From: Euphorbia lathyris
Lineage: Eukaryota > Streptophyta > Magnoliopsida > Malpighiales > Euphorbiaceae
Direction: 5' to 3'
Length of the DNA: 64,000 bases
NCBI RefSeq assembly: GCF_963576675.1
Contig: NC_088916.1
Coordinates: forward strand, 3,549,001-3,613,000
The notes beneath the pieces were generated by a model, which worked only from the letters and a program-made list of their open reading frames with translations, ran no database searches and was not told where the DNA came from. A program made the position numbers and the translations under genes. Below, piece by piece: positions 1 through 12,959 of the stretch (position 1 is the stretch's first letter; each line of letters starts with the position of its first letter).

Positions 1-15
1 AGACAACTGAATAGA

Positions 16-2508
16 ATGACAGTGAAAAACAAGTATCCATTGCCTCGGATTGATGATTTGCTAGATCAGCTTAGAGGAGCTCGTCATTTTTCAAAGATTG
101 ATCTAAGATCGGGCTATTGGCAGTTGAGAGTTGCAGAAGCTGACATACCTAAAACTGCTTTTCGTACAAGGTATGGTCATTTTGAGTTTCTTGTGATGCC
201 TTTTGGCTTGACTAACGCTCCTGCAGCTTTCATGGCATTAATGAACAAGACTTTTCAGCCATATCTAGATAAGTTTGTTGTGGTGTTCATTGATGATATC
301 CTAGTGTACTCAAGGACTGTGGGTGAGCATGAACAACATTTGAGAATTGTTTTGAAAATTTTACGAGATAATCAGATGTATGCAAAGCTGAGCAAATGTG
401 AATTTTGGATGGATGAAGTTGTATTCCTTGGTCATGTGGTGTCAGGTGAAGGGGTTCAACCCGACCCTTCCAAAATTAAAGCTATTGATGAATGGGAACC
501 GCCAAAGAACGTTACAGAGCTTAGGAGTTTTCTTGGGTTAGCTGGTTATTACAGGAGATTTGTAGAGGGTTTTTCTCTGATTGCAGGTCCATTAACTAAA
601 TTGCTGAGAAAGGGAGTTGTATTCCAGTGGAATGATAAATGTCACCAAAGCTTTGAGGAACTAAAGAAGAGATTGACTTCTGCACCAGTGTTAGTGTTAC
701 CTTCTGAAGGTGGTGGCTTTGTTGTTTATACAGATGCCTCGGGACAAGGTTTGGGATGTGTTCTAATGCAAAATGGGAAAGTCATTGCATATGCTTCTAG
801 GCAACTGAGACCTCATGAGATGAATTACCCCACACACGACTTAGAGTTGGCAGCAGTCATCCATGCATTGAAGGTATGGAGACATTACCTATATGGGGAG
901 ACATTTCAGATTCTCACTGATCACAAGAGTTTGAAGTACATCTTTACACAGAAGGAGTTGAACCTAAGACAAAGGAGATGGATTGAGCTATTAAAAGATT
1001 ATGATTGTACAATAGATTACCATCCAGGAAAAGCTAATGTGGTTGCAGATGCTTTGAGTAGAAAGAGTGTTGATATTGTGGCTAGTATGAAGAGTTATAG
1101 TTTAAATTCACTAGTGGAGATGCGAGCCATGGATGTGCAGTTAGAAGTAAATGAAGTAACAGGTTTGATGGCTACACTACGGGTAAAACCAGATTTGAAA
1201 GAAAGGATCCAAGAAGCACAATGGCATGATCCTTATTTACAGAAAATGCGAGATCGTGTACAACAAGGTAAAAGACCTGATATTTCTGTGGAAGATGATG
1301 GAACTATGATGATAGGTAGTCGATTATGTGTTCCAGATGTAGCAGATTTAAGATCAGAAATTCTACAGGAAGCACATAATTCTCTTTATGCTATGCACCC
1401 AGGAATGACAAAGATGTACAAAAATTTGAGACCTTTTTACTGGTGGCCTACAATGAAGAAAGATGTATCTGATTTTGTTTTCAAATGTTTGACATGTCAA
1501 CAGGTTAAAGCCGAACATCAAGCTCCCGTGGGAAAACTAAAACCTTTAACCATACCAGAGTGGAAATGGGAGAGGATCACTATGGATTTTGTGATGGGAT
1601 TACCAAGAACAAGGCGTAGACACGATAGTATATGGGTGATAGTGGATAGACTTACGAAATCTGCTCACTTTCTACCGGTTCAACAGACAGACTCGATGGA
1701 TAAATTGGCTAGACTTTATGTGGAACAAATAGTGAGGTTGCATGGAGTACCTATATCTATTGTTTCAGATCGTGATCCTAGATTTACATCTAGATTTTGG
1801 GGCAGTTTACAGCACTCATTGGGAACAAAATTGCATTTCAGTACAGCCTTTCATCCACAGACAGATGGACAATCGGAAAGAACTATTCAGACCTTAGAGG
1901 ATATGATGAGAGCTTGTGTTCTTAATTTCCAAGGTGAGTGGGATATACATTTACCTCTTATGGAGTTTGCTTATAATAATGATTATCATTCGAGTATAGG
2001 CATGGCACCTTATGAGGCATTATATGGAAGACCATGTAGAAGCCCTATATGTTGGGATGTTGAAGGAATGAGGCAATTGGAAGGACCTGAGTTAGTCCAG
2101 GAAACTGTGGAGAAGATCAATGTCATAAAGAAGTATTTAAAAGCTGCACAGGAACGTCAGAAAGCCTATGTGGATCAGCACCGAAGGGAGATGGAATATA
2201 AAGTTGGAGATAAAGTGTTTTTAAAAATATCCCCGTGGAAAGGAATAGTTCGTTTTGGCAGAAGAGGGAAGTTGAATCCAAGATACATCGGGCCTTATGA
2301 GATCATTGAGAGAGTTGGACCATTGGCTTATAGGTTAGCTCTACCACCAGAATTGTCTTTAATACATGATGTATTTCATGTGTCAGTATTGAGAAGATAT
2401 AGATCAGACCCAAGTCATATGATTCCTGAACCTGAGATTGCAATAGTGAATACAGACTTAACTATTCGTGAGCAACCTTTAGAGATTTTGGGACGAGAAA
2501 TGAAATGA
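16..2508 (+). CDS. pol: Gypsy pol polyprotein: RT, RNase H, integrase (N-terminus missing)
   Basis: The open frame encodes 830 residues counted from the first internal Met; the true protein starts upstream of the window. Visible domains: reverse transcriptase (about 1-200) with the first catalytic Asp in KIDLRSGYW (D29) and the FIDD box (D93, D94); RNase H (about 230-350) with D240, E277, D302 and D345; integrase with an H454/H461/C491/C494 zinc finger, catalytic D524, D585 and E621 (35 residues between the last two) and a GPY/F-like module near 760. The protein copies RNA into cDNA in the virus-like particle and joins it to host chromatin. All catalytic residues are present, so this part could be functional. 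The frame closes at a TGA at 2506-2508, just before the chromodomain. Confidence 0.93.
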   Translation: MTVKNKYPLPRIDDLLDQLRGARHFSKIDLRSGYWQLRVAEADIPKTAFRTRYGHFEFLVMPFGLTNAPAAFMALMNKTFQPYLDKFVVVFIDDILVYSRTVGEHEQHLRIVLKILRDNQMYAKLSKCEFWMDEVVFLGHVVSGEGVQPDPSKIKAIDEWEPPKNVTELRSFLGLAGYYRRFVEGFSLIAGPLTKLLRKGVVFQWNDKCHQSFEELKKRLTSAPVLVLPSEGGGFVVYTDASGQGLGCVLMQNGKVIAYASRQLRPHEMNYPTHDLELAAVIHALKVWRHYLYGETFQILTDHKSLKYIFTQKELNLRQRRWIELLKDYDCTIDYHPGKANVVADALSRKSVDIVASMKSYSLNSLVEMRAMDVQLEVNEVTGLMATLRVKPDLKERIQEAQWHDPYLQKMRDRVQQGKRPDISVEDDGTMMIGSRLCVPDVADLRSEILQEAHNSLYAMHPGMTKMYKNLRPFYWWPTMKKDVSDFVFKCLTCQQVKAEHQAPVGKLKPLTIPEWKWERITMDFVMGLPRTRRRHDSIWVIVDRLTKSAHFLPVQQTDSMDKLARLYVEQIVRLHGVPISIVSDRDPRFTSRFWGSLQHSLGTKLHFSTAFHPQTDGQSERTIQTLEDMMRACVLNFQGEWDIHLPLMEFAYNNDYHSSIGMAPYEALYGRPCRSPICWDVEGMRQLEGPELVQETVEKINVIKKYLKAAQERQKAYVDQHRREMEYKVGDKVFLKISPWKGIVRFGRRGKLNPRYIGPYEIIERVGPLAYRLALPPELSLIHDVFHVSVLRRYRSDPSHMIPEPEIAIVNTDLTIREQPLEILGREMK

Positions 2509-2640
2509 CTCAGAAACCGTGAAATTCCAATGGTTAAGGTGAGATGGAGTCATAATCAAACACTTGATGAGGCAACTTGGGAGGTAGAAGAAAATATGGG
2601 GACACAATATCCTTACCTATTTGAAGCTTCTGGTAAGTGA
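2509..2640 (+). pseudogene. Chromodomain tail of integrase, cut off by a premature stop
   Basis: Reading on in the same frame past the TGA at 2506-2508 gives 43 codons with chromodomain hallmarks: a VKVRW strand, then a TWE motif (DEATWEVEE), ending at TGA 2638-2640. Chromodomains at the integrase C-terminus read histone marks and steer integration into heterochromatin. The stop is most simply a CGA-to-TGA change, since Arg is common at this point in the family. Unless the stop is read through, this copy makes an integrase without its targeting module. Confidence 0.82.
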
Positions 2641-2659
2641 ATTTCGGGGACGAAATTCT

Positions 2660-2675
2660 TTAAGGGGGGAAGAAC
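2660..2675 (+). other. Polypurine tract of the gypsy element
   Basis: The purine run TAAGGGGGGAAGAAC sits directly before the LTR start at 2676. It is the expected RNase H-resistant primer for plus-strand DNA synthesis. The sequence just before it, ATTTCGGGGACGAAATTC, is a familiar pre-PPT stretch of this lineage. Confidence 0.85.
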
Positions 2676-4960
2676 TGTAACATCCCCAAAACCCTAACAT
2701 ATGAGTCTTCCCACATTCATATATATTTTCATGATTGAATACATACATTTTAGATTCATCTCATTGTCAGTAGAAGTTTTGTATGCATAATGCGATTATC
2801 GTGCGATTAGTAGGCGATTAGTGTGTCGTTAAGATGTAACGATTGGTTAATTGAGTTAGGACTTAAATGAATGAATTAATGAATTCATATGTCCTAAATT
2901 GATTAACTTACATTTGTGGAGGGCTGGATTGGAGGTTTGTGAGCAAGCACGAGGTGTCACTCAAGTAAGACAAAGTATGCCTCTTTGTTTTAACAATGAT
3001 TGATACAACTCATTTCTCCTCATTTCCAGCCACAATTTCGACCAAAACTTCAGAAAACCTTCCTTTGATATACCCTAACATCCTCCAAACAAAACTCTTC
3101 CAATTTCTTCCATTTTCAAGCCAAACAAGTCAAGTTAGGAAGCATACTAGGTGATAGACACAAGTTGAAGGTTAGTATGCTGTTTTAGCTTGTTTTCTAT
3201 GAGTTGGAGATTCTGAAAAAACCTAGGTATGATCATAGGATTTGTTGTGGATGAGTTGTGATTGAGCTTGTTGAGTTTTGGTGTTGTTTTCATTGGTTTT
3301 AGGCTGTCCAAATGAAAGATATGTATCAAGTGCCCTAAACAGAAATCTAGGGTACTGCTTTCAGTCATTTTGGAGCCTGTTTTTCATATTGATATTGTTC
3401 GAATTTGAAGATACATAAAGAATAACATATGTTCCTATATGTGTTATGAAACCCTCTGTAAAATATGGGACTTTAATTCCATATATAGAGGAAGAAAACC
3501 TAGATGGATCATGACTGCCTCGAAATTGAATGTCATGTGAGGCAGCCATGTTGATGTAGCATTTTGAGGATCTTAAAGTCCGAATTGGAGAAAGTTTATT
3601 TATACAAAAGTGTTCCTAAATACTTGAAGTATATGTCTGTAAAAGTATTTGGCAATCCATTGTGTTTATTGTGAGCTAGGTTGAGTGAATTATGGTAGAT
3701 GCAAATCTGAATAGTCTGTTTCTTGGCTGGAAACAGGACCGAATCATTTTGCATGCCATATATTGTGTAGAAGTGATATTAAAGTTAATTTTGGATATGT
3801 TATACCCATATATGTCTAGTTTCAGTAGGTTCAAGAATCAGGGCATTTGGATTAATATAGAGAAAGTTATGGCAGAATGTGTGCAAGTAGGTCATGTGAT
3901 GATCTAAGACAAAAGGATTAGATTGCATGAACTTTGTGGCATTAGTGTCTTGTAAATCATATAGCATTCCTTAGTTTCTATTTTCATTAAGTTTATGTTA
4001 AGTCTAATTGTATCAATGTTATGTGACATTAGGAGGGCAAGGTGCAATTGAACGCACACCCGATCGTGTTGAATAGATCGAACCAAGTGCGACGGTAAGC
4101 ATATTGCTTATATATGTGTATGAATGTATTGTGCCTTGTGACTTGTTGAGTGTGAGATGTGGTTGAATCTGATGTGAATGATGTGGATAATGTTTGAGTG
4201 TTTATGATACGTCATGATTGATAAGAAAGTGTTATGATTGAGTATGTTGCAGTGTTATGCGTAAATACGGCATGTTAAGCCTTGTGCACATACTGGAACT
4301 GAATAATGGTTGGATTATAAATGAATATGAGCTTGCTTAGATGGATATGTGAAATGGTCCAAGTTGAGAGTGCTATCCGAATATTGTGAGCCGGAAGCAC
4401 ATGTGTTGAGATATATGAGTACGTGAGTGAGTGTAACTCCTCCGTAGCACAGATGATTGTATTCCGAATTTAGTGAGCCGGAATACAGATTGGGCCCAAG
4501 GACCATTTTATATATATTGTCTAAGTATAGCAAGGCCTTTCTAAAATCAGTATTACTATTCTAAATGAATAAATTCTAACTTGGTACTGATGACCTATTT
4601 TGGTTTGTGCTCTTTACATTACTTGTATATACATATATGTGTAATATGTTTATTGAGTAGGCAGCTCACCCCTTGCCAACAGATTTTACAGGTTAGGTGG
4701 AGTTCTTCTTGCTTAAGGTCGCACCAGCAGTGTCAGTCCATTCTCATCTAGGCATTTTGGAGTCTTGTGAATGTACTTTTGTTTTGTAAATCCTCTGTGT
4801 AGGATAATGACTTAAACGTGTATTGTAAATTATAAATGCTTTCTCTTATGTATAATATGTAAAATTTATATGAGATTGAAGTTTATATGATTGAGAATTG
4901 AAAACATGTCTATGACTGATATTGTGTGAGATATCATGTGATCCAAATGAGGGGGTTACA
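2676..4960 (+). repeat. 3' LTR of the Tekay-like gypsy (2285 bp)
   Basis: It starts TGTAACATCCCC and ends GGGGGTTACA, giving short inverted ends TGTAAC/GTTACA. The left edge abuts the polypurine tract and the right edge abuts foreign (Sirevirus) sequence, so both boundaries are firm. Several short open frames inside it are chance. No second LTR is in the window, so age cannot be estimated. Confidence 0.93.
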
Positions 4961-7597
4961 TTTAGTGGGTATATTGAGTTCAGCAGCGCTGATCATGCTT
5001 ACTATGAAAGCTTGAGTTTTACCTATCCAGGAAATTGCATCAGACAGACCAGCAACGACTTGATGAAATGTCTTCAGCAAGGCTGTGTCATAGTATTGAT
5101 GCTGAATGTTGCTGTGACGTACATGGTTGAAGGCTTGTTTGGTGACAGACAGTATCTCATTTTGCTTCATGGCGTCAGTGTCCATTTCTTGTTTGTTCAA
5201 GTTCAACAATCGAACAGCCTCTCCAATTTGCTCCACTGAGCATTGAGAATAGGAGACCATTTGCTTGTTGGTATTGATTTGCTCAGTGTGAAGCTGAACA
5301 AAGAGCATTTTGACTTCATCAGAAGTTGCATATCGCGTGTTCGCAGCTGACAAGGTCTGAACTTGACCTTGAAGATTGTTGAGATGTTGAACTATTGTCA
5401 GTTGGAGCTCAGCCAGCTTTGTGATGGAGTCCTACTTAGGTTGTTGTGCTTGAATGGAGACTATGACACTCAGCAAATCCTTGAATCCCTTAACTTCATT
5501 GAGAAGCTGAGTTACGTGGGAGAGCTGAGTTGTCTCAACAGTAGAAGACCCAGCAGCAAGTGGAGTGGTTTGATGAAGGTCTTTAATTAATGTTTGCACC
5601 GAGTCAATGATTCTTTTACCAGACTCGGTGGCATGCAAGTAGTTGAGAGAGCCTTCATGAACTTGCCTAGTTTCCTCAGTATGACCGGTTGGAAGAGGAG
5701 TCAGAGGAATAACATGGTCAGTGACTGGAAGTGTGTTTTCAATCTGCATTTGAGTTTCGGGTAGAGCTGATTGATCAGCAGAAGTGTTGATTGGAGAAGA
5801 AGTAATTCGAATGCTGTCTGTGCTGACTGGAGCAGGAATGTCTTGAGTCAGCTCAATGCTTAAAGTAACAGCATTGACGGGAATTTGCTCCATTTGGCTT
5901 GTAGAGTTAGCGGAAGCATTCAAGTCGGCGTGTTCTTTTGGTGAAGAAACAGAGGCTTGCTTTTCAAGAGAAGCCGATGGAGTAGAAGATGTTTGTTTTC
6001 TGAAAAATTTCAGCTTGAGTGTAGAAGGGTCTTTGGTCGGCTTCTGGATAACGAGGTCAGGGACAGTTGGTTCTTGAACAGGAAGGTCAAAGACAGACTT
6101 CTGACTTGCCTTAACTAATCTTCTTCTGCGAGGAGGAGTGTCAGCTTGGATAGACTCTCCTGAGTGAGAGGGAGAAGTTTCTTCTTGATCAGCATTAAGC
6201 TGGTCAGCTTGTTCTTATTCATCTCCAGCAGCCAACTCAGTATTGGTTGGCTCAGCTTCAACCTCACTAGCTATTTCCTCGGAGTCAGTATCATCACTGT
6301 GTTCTTCTCCTTGTTCATCATCTTCTTCATCATCGCCATCTAATTCTTCCTCAACTTGTGTAATGAACTGATCATCCAGATGCACATCATCTTCTTGATG
6401 TTCAGCTTCGGTTCCTTGACACTGTGTGTAGTGAGAATCACCAGGAACAACGATGTCAGTAGAGATGGCATCAATAGGGGTCAGCTCTGAAGACTTATTC
6501 TTCTTCAGGGGATGCTCTTCTGTTTCAGGCTCATCTTGCCTGCTCCTCTTCTCAGCTGACTTAGGTCTCTCCTGACCTTTTTCAGCAGCTGACTTATGCT
6601 TCTTGGCCTGAGGCTCAGCCTTCTTTGAAGGAGTCCCAACAGCTTTTCTCTTTCGGGCAGCTGGAGCCTTTGTCCTTTTGCCCTTCGTTGGGACAGTAGT
6701 CTCCTCATTACCATCATCAGTAATTTTCCCTTTCTTAATTGGCTGATTGTACTTTAAAGCCCTCAGCGAAGCCGCGGTTATCTCAGATCTTCTAGCCTTA
6801 GTTTCCTCAGATAGATCAATTTGATGATCTAAGAGGATTCTGGTGATGAGTGAGCCCAGCCTGAGAGTTCCAGTGCTCCTTTGGAAGCCAACAATCAAGA
6901 ATACTGGCATGTTGATCGGCTTGTATGTCAGCATATGCCATATGAAGCATTGCTCAAAATTCGTTGCTGAGGTGGTGCAGTTGATCTTGGGATAAATGTA
7001 GTCGGTCAGCAGATAGTGAGCCATCTTTTGGTGCTGACCCATTAAGGTGCTTGAGACTTCTCCAGAGTGGCCAGAGGGTTTACAGAAGGTGGTATTGTAC
7101 CCAGTTCCTTCATGATCCCCAGACCGCCTCAGTTTTGTTCCCTCATTCTTTAACTTCAGCAAGTTAGCAAGATAGGTAGGGTTTATGAAAATGGTCTTTT
7201 CCTTTACCAAAGTTACCAGATAGTCCTGGTTATCATTAGCAACTCGGAGATTGTGGTAGAACTCCCTTACTAGGTCAGGATAGGTGTGATCTCTAATGGA
7301 GAACAGCTCGGTCTAGCCATTCTTCGATATCCATTCGCAGAAGGGTTGCTCGGATGTCACGAAGGCCTCAGAAAACCATCGTGAGAAGTCTATTTTCCAT
7401 TCCCTAACGTCTTCGAATACCTTGGTATAGGTTCTGGCCTTGATCGGCTTTCCCTTAGAGGAGGTAGCTTGGCCAGCTTTGCCTTTGCTCGGCGTAGTGA
7501 CCTTGGTGGTTTCAGGCGAAGTAGTTTGCCTGGAGGGTTCATCGGAACTGGTCTTAGGGTGACCGACACCGGAGATGTTAATGGAAACTCTAGTCAT
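4961..7597 (-). pseudogene. Sirevirus third ORF (accessory/env-like position), element A, truncated
   Basis: The start is ATG 7597-7595 (MTRVSINISG), matching starts in the two sister copies. An N-terminal region (about residues 45-230) contains a YPDLVREFYHN motif like that of proteins labelled 'putative plant transposon protein'. Next come a Lys/Arg-rich stretch with nuclear-localisation-like clusters, an acidic stretch (EEELDGDDEEDDEQ), and a Gln/Leu-rich, coiled-coil-like C-terminal part. I see no signal peptide or membrane segment, which argues against a true envelope protein. Stops at about 7313, 6215 and 5432 break the frame, and the last part is removed by the gypsy insertion at 4961. 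The function is unknown. Confidence 0.82.
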
Positions 7598-7696
7598 GGT
7601 TTCAGAACAAGATTGGGAAGCTTTGAGAGTTTTTAGAGAGAGAATGCTTTGCCAGATAATTCGGTAAATGTAAAGAGATAACAATGGGGATTTGCC

Positions 7697-7711
7697 CATT
7701 ATTTATAGCGG
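7697..7711 (-). promoter_or_regulatory. Internal TATA box upstream of the third ORF (element A)
   Basis: On the minus strand the motif CGCTATAAATAATGGG lies about 105 nt before the third-ORF ATG at 7597. The leader between them is rich in C and T. The same motif at the same spacing occurs in E2 and E3. That this drives a separate mRNA is an inference. Confidence 0.6.
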
Positions 7712-8076
7712 TGAAAAGTGGATTTTATCAAATCCATGTGTCAGTTTTGCCTTGGGATTATGAACCGACAATAATCCTGGCTTTTATGACACATTCGGCG
7801 CATACGTCATCCTAGGTGGCTATTTGCGTGCTCTAGCATTAAATGCAACGGATCTTATACTCAGCGTTTAGAATACTGAGCGTTTTATATTTGAGTGGTC
7901 AGTTTTATACGGATGATTTCTCAGTTTGAGATAACTACTCGGTGCCTATGTTTGCTCAGTATGTGATATTCATTCATTTAACATTACACACTCAGTATGC
8001 ATTAATTTACTCAGCAAACAATAGATCATTCAGCATGTTAATTCACTCAGCATGAGTCTATATTAAGAGCTGGAAT

Positions 8077-11000
8077 TTACTGAAGAGGATTAAACATACC
8101 AATGGCTTCTCTCATCCATTGGGACGTAGGTCAGCTTTATCTCACCCTTGAGTACATGGTCTCTAATGAAATGATGCCTTATGCTGACATGCTTCATCCT
8201 GCTGTGTTGAATTGGGTTCTTTGATAGATCAATTGCACTTTTGTTGTCGCATTTGACCTCAATTGTCTTTGTTTGAACACCATAGTCTTCAAGCTGTTGC
8301 TTAATCCATAGGACTTGAGCAACACAGTGACCAGCAGCAATGTACTCAGCTTCAGTGGTAGACAAGGCTACTGACGCCTGCTTTTTGCTGAACCAGGATA
8401 CAAGACAGCTTCCTAAGAAATGACATCCTCCAGAGGTGCTTTTCCATTCCATCTTGTCTCGACCATAGTCAGCGTCAGTGTATCCAACGAGTGTAAAGCC
8501 ATGAGTGTTGGGATACCATAAACCTGCGTTCACTGAGCTTTGCAAATATCTAAGGATTCTTTTTACAGCTATGTAATGAGATTCCTTAGGGTTAGATTGA
8601 TATCTAGCACAGTAGCATGCTGAGAACTGAATGTCTGGTCTACTTGTTATTAAGTAAAGTAGAGAGCCTATCATACCTCGATACAATTTGCTGTCTACCG
8701 ACTTACCATTCTCGTCAGCGCAGAGAACAGTGTCAGTGCCCATAGGAGTGGATATTGGCTTGCAATTTTCAAGATCATATTTCTTCAATATCTCCTTAGC
8801 ATATTTAGCTTGACTGATGAAGATGCTATTTTTCCCTTGTTTGATTTGAAGTCCAAGGAAGAAGTTGAGTTCTCCTATCATCGACATTTCAAACTCAGTC
8901 TGCATTTGCTTGCTAAATTCCTTGCACATTGACTCATTAGTAGCACCGAAAATAATATCATCAACGTATATTTGAGCCAACAGGGTATCTTTACCCTTTC
9001 TCTTAATGAATAAGGTTGTATCAGCTTCGCCCCTAACATAGTTTCTAGTCAGCAGGAAACTAGTCAGCCTCTCATACCAAGCACGTGGTGCTTGCTTGAG
9101 GCCGTACAGAGCCTTTTTGAGTTTATAAACGTGGTTTGGGAATTTAGGATCCTCAAACCCTGGAGGTTGATTAACATAAACTTCCTCGTTTATAACTCCA
9201 TTAAGGAATGCACTCTTAACATCCATTTGAAACAGTTTAAAGTTCATATAGCTTGCATAAGCGCATAAAATCCTAATAGCCTATAGCCTTGCCACTGGGG
9301 CAAAGGTCTCACCGTAGTCAATACCTTCTTGCTGACTGTAGCCCTGAGCTACAAGCCTTGCTTTGTTCCTGACTACGTTTCCTTGTTCATCCAGCTTGTT
9401 GCGGAAGACCCATCTTGTTCCAATGGTCTTCTGACTCCTTGGATGTGGCACTAGCTCCCATACATCGTTTCTTCTGAATTGGTCAAGTTCCTCTTGCATT
9501 GCGCTCATCCAGAATTCATCTTCCTCAGCATCAGCGAAGTTCTTAGGTTCCTGAACTGAGACGAAGGCTACATTGCTGAGGTATCTCCTGAGTTTGTTTC
9601 CTGTCATCAGGGTATTCTCAGCGGCATCAAGAATAGCACTCTCTGAGTGTCCTCTTGGTATCCTTATCTCCTTTGGTAGATTTATGTCTTGTGTTGTCTG
9701 TGTTTCAACAATCTCTGCAGGTGAAGACTGGTCAGTGAAAACAATATTTGGTTCACTTTTACCTTTGGTCAGCCCATGAGGGAATGACTCAGCGGCTGTA
9801 TCTTGATCAGCGGGTACTGAGTGTGGATCATCCTCGGTCAGTGGTAGATATCTTCCTGCAGGGTTAGTTTCGTCGAACTCAACATGTACTGACTCTTCTA
9901 AAACTTGAGTTCATTTATTGAAAACTCTGTATGCTTTGCTGTTTGTTGAGTAGCCTAAAAAGATAGCTTCATCAGCTTTTGAGTCAAATTTAGCTAGGCT
10001 ATCTTTGGTGTTTAAAATAAAACATTTACAGCCAAAGGCACGAAAGTATCCAATGTTGGGCTTTCGTCCTTTCCAAAGCTCGTAGGGGGTTTTCTTTAGT
10101 ATAGGTCTAACAAGAGCCCTATTAAGAATATAGCACGATGTGTTAACAGCTTCTCCCCAAAAGTACTTTGGAAGCCTATGCTCACTCAGCATTGTCCTGG
10201 CTATTTCAACCAAGGTTCTGTTCTTCCTTTCAACAACCCCATTTTATTGAGGCGTCCTAGGAGCAGAAAAATTATGGTCAATGCCGATGGCTTCACAAAA
10301 TTCAACAAACTGTTGGTTTTTGAATTCTCCACCATTATCACTTCGGATGTGAGCCAATTTTAGGTCTTTGTCATTTTCAAGTTTTCTAACCAAATTTGAA
10401 AATGTCTCAAAGGTCTCATCCTTGCTACTCAGCAAGATGACCCAAGTGTACCGAGAGAATTCATCTACAATGACCAAGGAAAATCTTCTTCCACCCAGAC
10501 TCAGCGGCTGGACTGGACCGAAGAGATCCAAGTGTAGTAATTCTAACGGACGCATAGTTGAGACAATGTTTTTGCTATGAAAAGATTGTTTGGTTTGTTT
10601 TCCAGCTTGGCAAGCGTGGCATAATTGATCTTTTTCAAATCTAAGTTCAGGCAGTCCCTCAACCAATTGCTTTCTTTCTAATTTGGCCAGGAGGTCCATG
10701 CTTACATGACCAAGTCTCTTGTGCCATAGCCAGGAATTTTCTTCATTTGAAACTAAGCATACAGTTTTTGAAAACTTTTTTTCTAAGTCTAGCATAAAGA
10801 CATTATCAATCCGAGGGGCAGTTAAAATTAACTCATTTGTTTTTCCCTCGTATATTTCACATCGAGTAGCATCAAATATAACTTTTCTCCTATTGTCACA
10901 TAGCTGAGCTACGCTGAGTAAGTTATATTTGAGTCCGCTGACTAGGGAGACTGACTCAATAGTAGGATTATCTCCGATGGTTCCTGACCCTACTATCTTA

Positions 11001-11149
11001 CCCTTTTTGTTGTCTCCAAAACTTACGCTTCCTCCTCGTTTACGCTCAAACGTGATGAACTGAGTTTCATCACCAGTCATGTGCCTCGAGCATGCGCTGT
11101 CAATATACCACATCTTTGACTTCTCAGCACACCTCAGGCTTACCTGCAT
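8077..11149 (-). pseudogene. pol: Sirevirus A pol (protease, integrase, RT, RNase H), broken
   Basis: The start is ATG 11149-11147, five bases after the gag stop. Domains in order: protease-like WYIDSACSRHMTG near the N-terminus; GAG-pre-integrase zinc region (HKRLGHVSMDLL); integrase core (DLFGP, RSDNGGEF, then VERKNRT after a stop); RT with [11 protein letters not shown] and YVDDIIFG; RNase H with YTDADYG, TEAEYIA and CDNKSA. Stops fall at about 10244, 9911 and 9281; sister copies have Gln, Arg and Glu there. A 56-bp deletion near 8110-8125 lies between two GAG triplets and removes the RNase H end (the ADIFTKPL motif), putting the tail out of frame. The ancestral stop would be at 8077-8079. 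Confidence 0.9.
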
Positions 11150-11154
11150 TGTAA

Positions 11155-12897
11155 CTAGTTACTTTTAGGTACCCAATTCTTTTTGGGTCCTTGCTTGTTA
11201 GGTTCAACAGGTAAAGCATCATATTTTATTTTATGGCGACATACTTGGACAGTATGGCCATTCTTTCCACAAAAGTCACAGCTGACTTTCCGTTTAGGAT
11301 TTTTCACTGACTGGTCAGCACCCCAGTGCTAAGCGTGCCAGCACACCTTTATGGTGTGTCCTTTCTTCCCACAGAAGTCACACTGGACATTCCGCTGGGG
11401 ATTCCATCTCTGCTGACCAGTACTTCAGTACTGAGCATTCAGAGGAATATTTCTTTTGTTTTGAACCTTTAGTTGGTTCTGGATATTTGTGACGTCCTTT
11501 CTCAGTTTCTTTGAATCTGATTGGACTTCAGAGACAGACTTATGTATGATCTCCATGTTATCATGCAAAGTTGAGTTGTCCTGAAGAAGGAATCTGAGGT
11601 CACTTAGCTTGACCTCTTCAACCTCGTCACAGCGCCTGCTGAGTGCTCTAATTTTCTTATTACACTTTTTGACAAGTGTATAGAGGTCACTCAGGGCATT
11701 ACCCATTTCGTTTCTGAGCTGGGAAAATGATATTACCTCATTTGATTGCTCCTCATCGTCAGATGCAATGGAGGGGTCAGCATGCTCAGAGACGCACGGC
11801 TCAGCAAGTTCGTCAGCCATGAAGCATATCTTTGCTGACTCGGTGGCCTCAGCTTCTGTTGATGAAGACTCATCAATGTCGCTCCATGTTGCCACCATTG
11901 CCTTTTTGCCGTTCTTCTTTTCTTTCCTCAACGTGGGGCAGCTTGACTTGATATGGCCAGTTTGATGACATTCAAAGCATGTAATGGGCTTTGAGTTGTC
12001 CTTCTTGTATTTGCTGTCGTTGGACTCAGCTTTATACTTATCAAACTTTCTATAAGGCTTCTTAGAATATTTGTCATTCTTTCTGAACAGCCTTTTCATC
12101 TTCCTTGTGAACATTGCCATCTCTTCATCATCTATTGAGCTCCCATTAGTGGAGTCAGCTTTCATGACAAGAGACTTCTGTTTCTTGTCTTCAGACTTTT
12201 CCTTCACCTCAAAGTTTTTCATTGATATCTCATGGGTCAGCAGCGAGCCGATGAGCTCATCATATTTGTAGGTGGTTAAGTCCTGAGCTTCCTCAACAGC
12301 GGTCTTCTTTGCTTGCCAGTCTTTAGGAAGACTCCTGAGAATCTTCTTAACTTATTCTTCCTCAGTGAATATCTTTCCAAGTCTCTTGAGCTCATTTATG
12401 ATGTTTGTAAACCTTGCATTCATGTCAGATATTCCCTCATCATTTTTCATTTCGAACAGCTCATACAGTCTCATCTGCTGGTTCACCTTGGACTCCTTTA
12501 CTTTATTGGTTCCTTCGTAGGTGACCTGCAGCTTCTTCCAGATCTCTTGCGCCGACTCACAACCTGAAATTTTATTATATTCTGCAGCATCAAGCGCACA
12601 GTGAAGCATGTTTATAGCCGAAGCATGATTTTGTAGCTTCTTGAGATCATCCTCTGTCCATTTGGCCTCAGCTTTAACAACTGTTTGGCCAGCCATAACT
12701 TCGACAGGTACAAATGGACCTTGGACTATGGATAGCCAGGCACTCATATTTGTAGCCTGAATGAAATTTTTCATCATATTCTTCCAGAAGGTATAGTTAG
12801 ACCCGAAGAATAGGGGAGGCCGAGTAATGGACAGCCCCTCAGGTAAGATCTGAGTTGTTTGGTTTCCTGGGAGAAACCGAGTGCTGTTTTTGCCCAT
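11155..12897 (-). pseudogene. gag: Sirevirus A gag, three premature stops
   Basis: The start is ATG 12897 (MGKNSTRFLPG), shared with the sister copies. A copia-type gag (UBN2-like) core spans about residues 25-190, followed by a Lys-rich, Glu/Asp-rich linker and three CCHC zinc knuckles (CFECHQTGHIKSSC and two more near the end) that bind RNA. The end is TAG 11157-11155. Stops at 12352 (Gln in sisters), 11425 (Arg) and 11329 (Gln) interrupt it; all fit C-to-T changes. Gag would build the virus-like particle. A fourth difference from the sisters is the absence of any frameshift: this copy is broken by stops only. Confidence 0.9.
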
Positions 12898-12945
12898 AGT
12901 GGGGATCAGCTCAAGGTGGTTAAACCTTTTACAGTGAGCTTTTAA

Positions 12946-12957
12946 GCTCTGATACCA
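12946..12957 (-). other. Primer binding site, initiator tRNA-Met
   Basis: On the minus strand TGGTATCAGAGC follows the 5' LTR end by two bases (AG). It is complementary to the 3' end of plant initiator tRNA-Met, the usual copia primer. Confidence 0.93.
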
Positions 12958-12959
12958 CT

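Larger units (their letters stand above)
1..4960 (+). mobile_element. Ty3/gypsy chromovirus (Tekay/Del-like), 3' part
   Basis: This is the 3' part of a full-size gypsy element; its 5' LTR, gag, protease and the start of reverse transcriptase lie outside the window. Order seen: RT, RNase H, integrase, chromodomain, polypurine tract, 3' LTR. This order with a chromodomain defines plant chromoviruses, and an LTR over 2 kb starting TGTAACATCC is usual for the Tekay/Del lineage. The right edge is sharp: the LTR ends GTTACA at 4960 and the next base begins antisense sequence of a Sirevirus third ORF, so this element inserted into Sirevirus A. The 5-bp duplication should be TTTAG (4961-4965), but its partner is outside the window. 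Confidence 0.93.
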
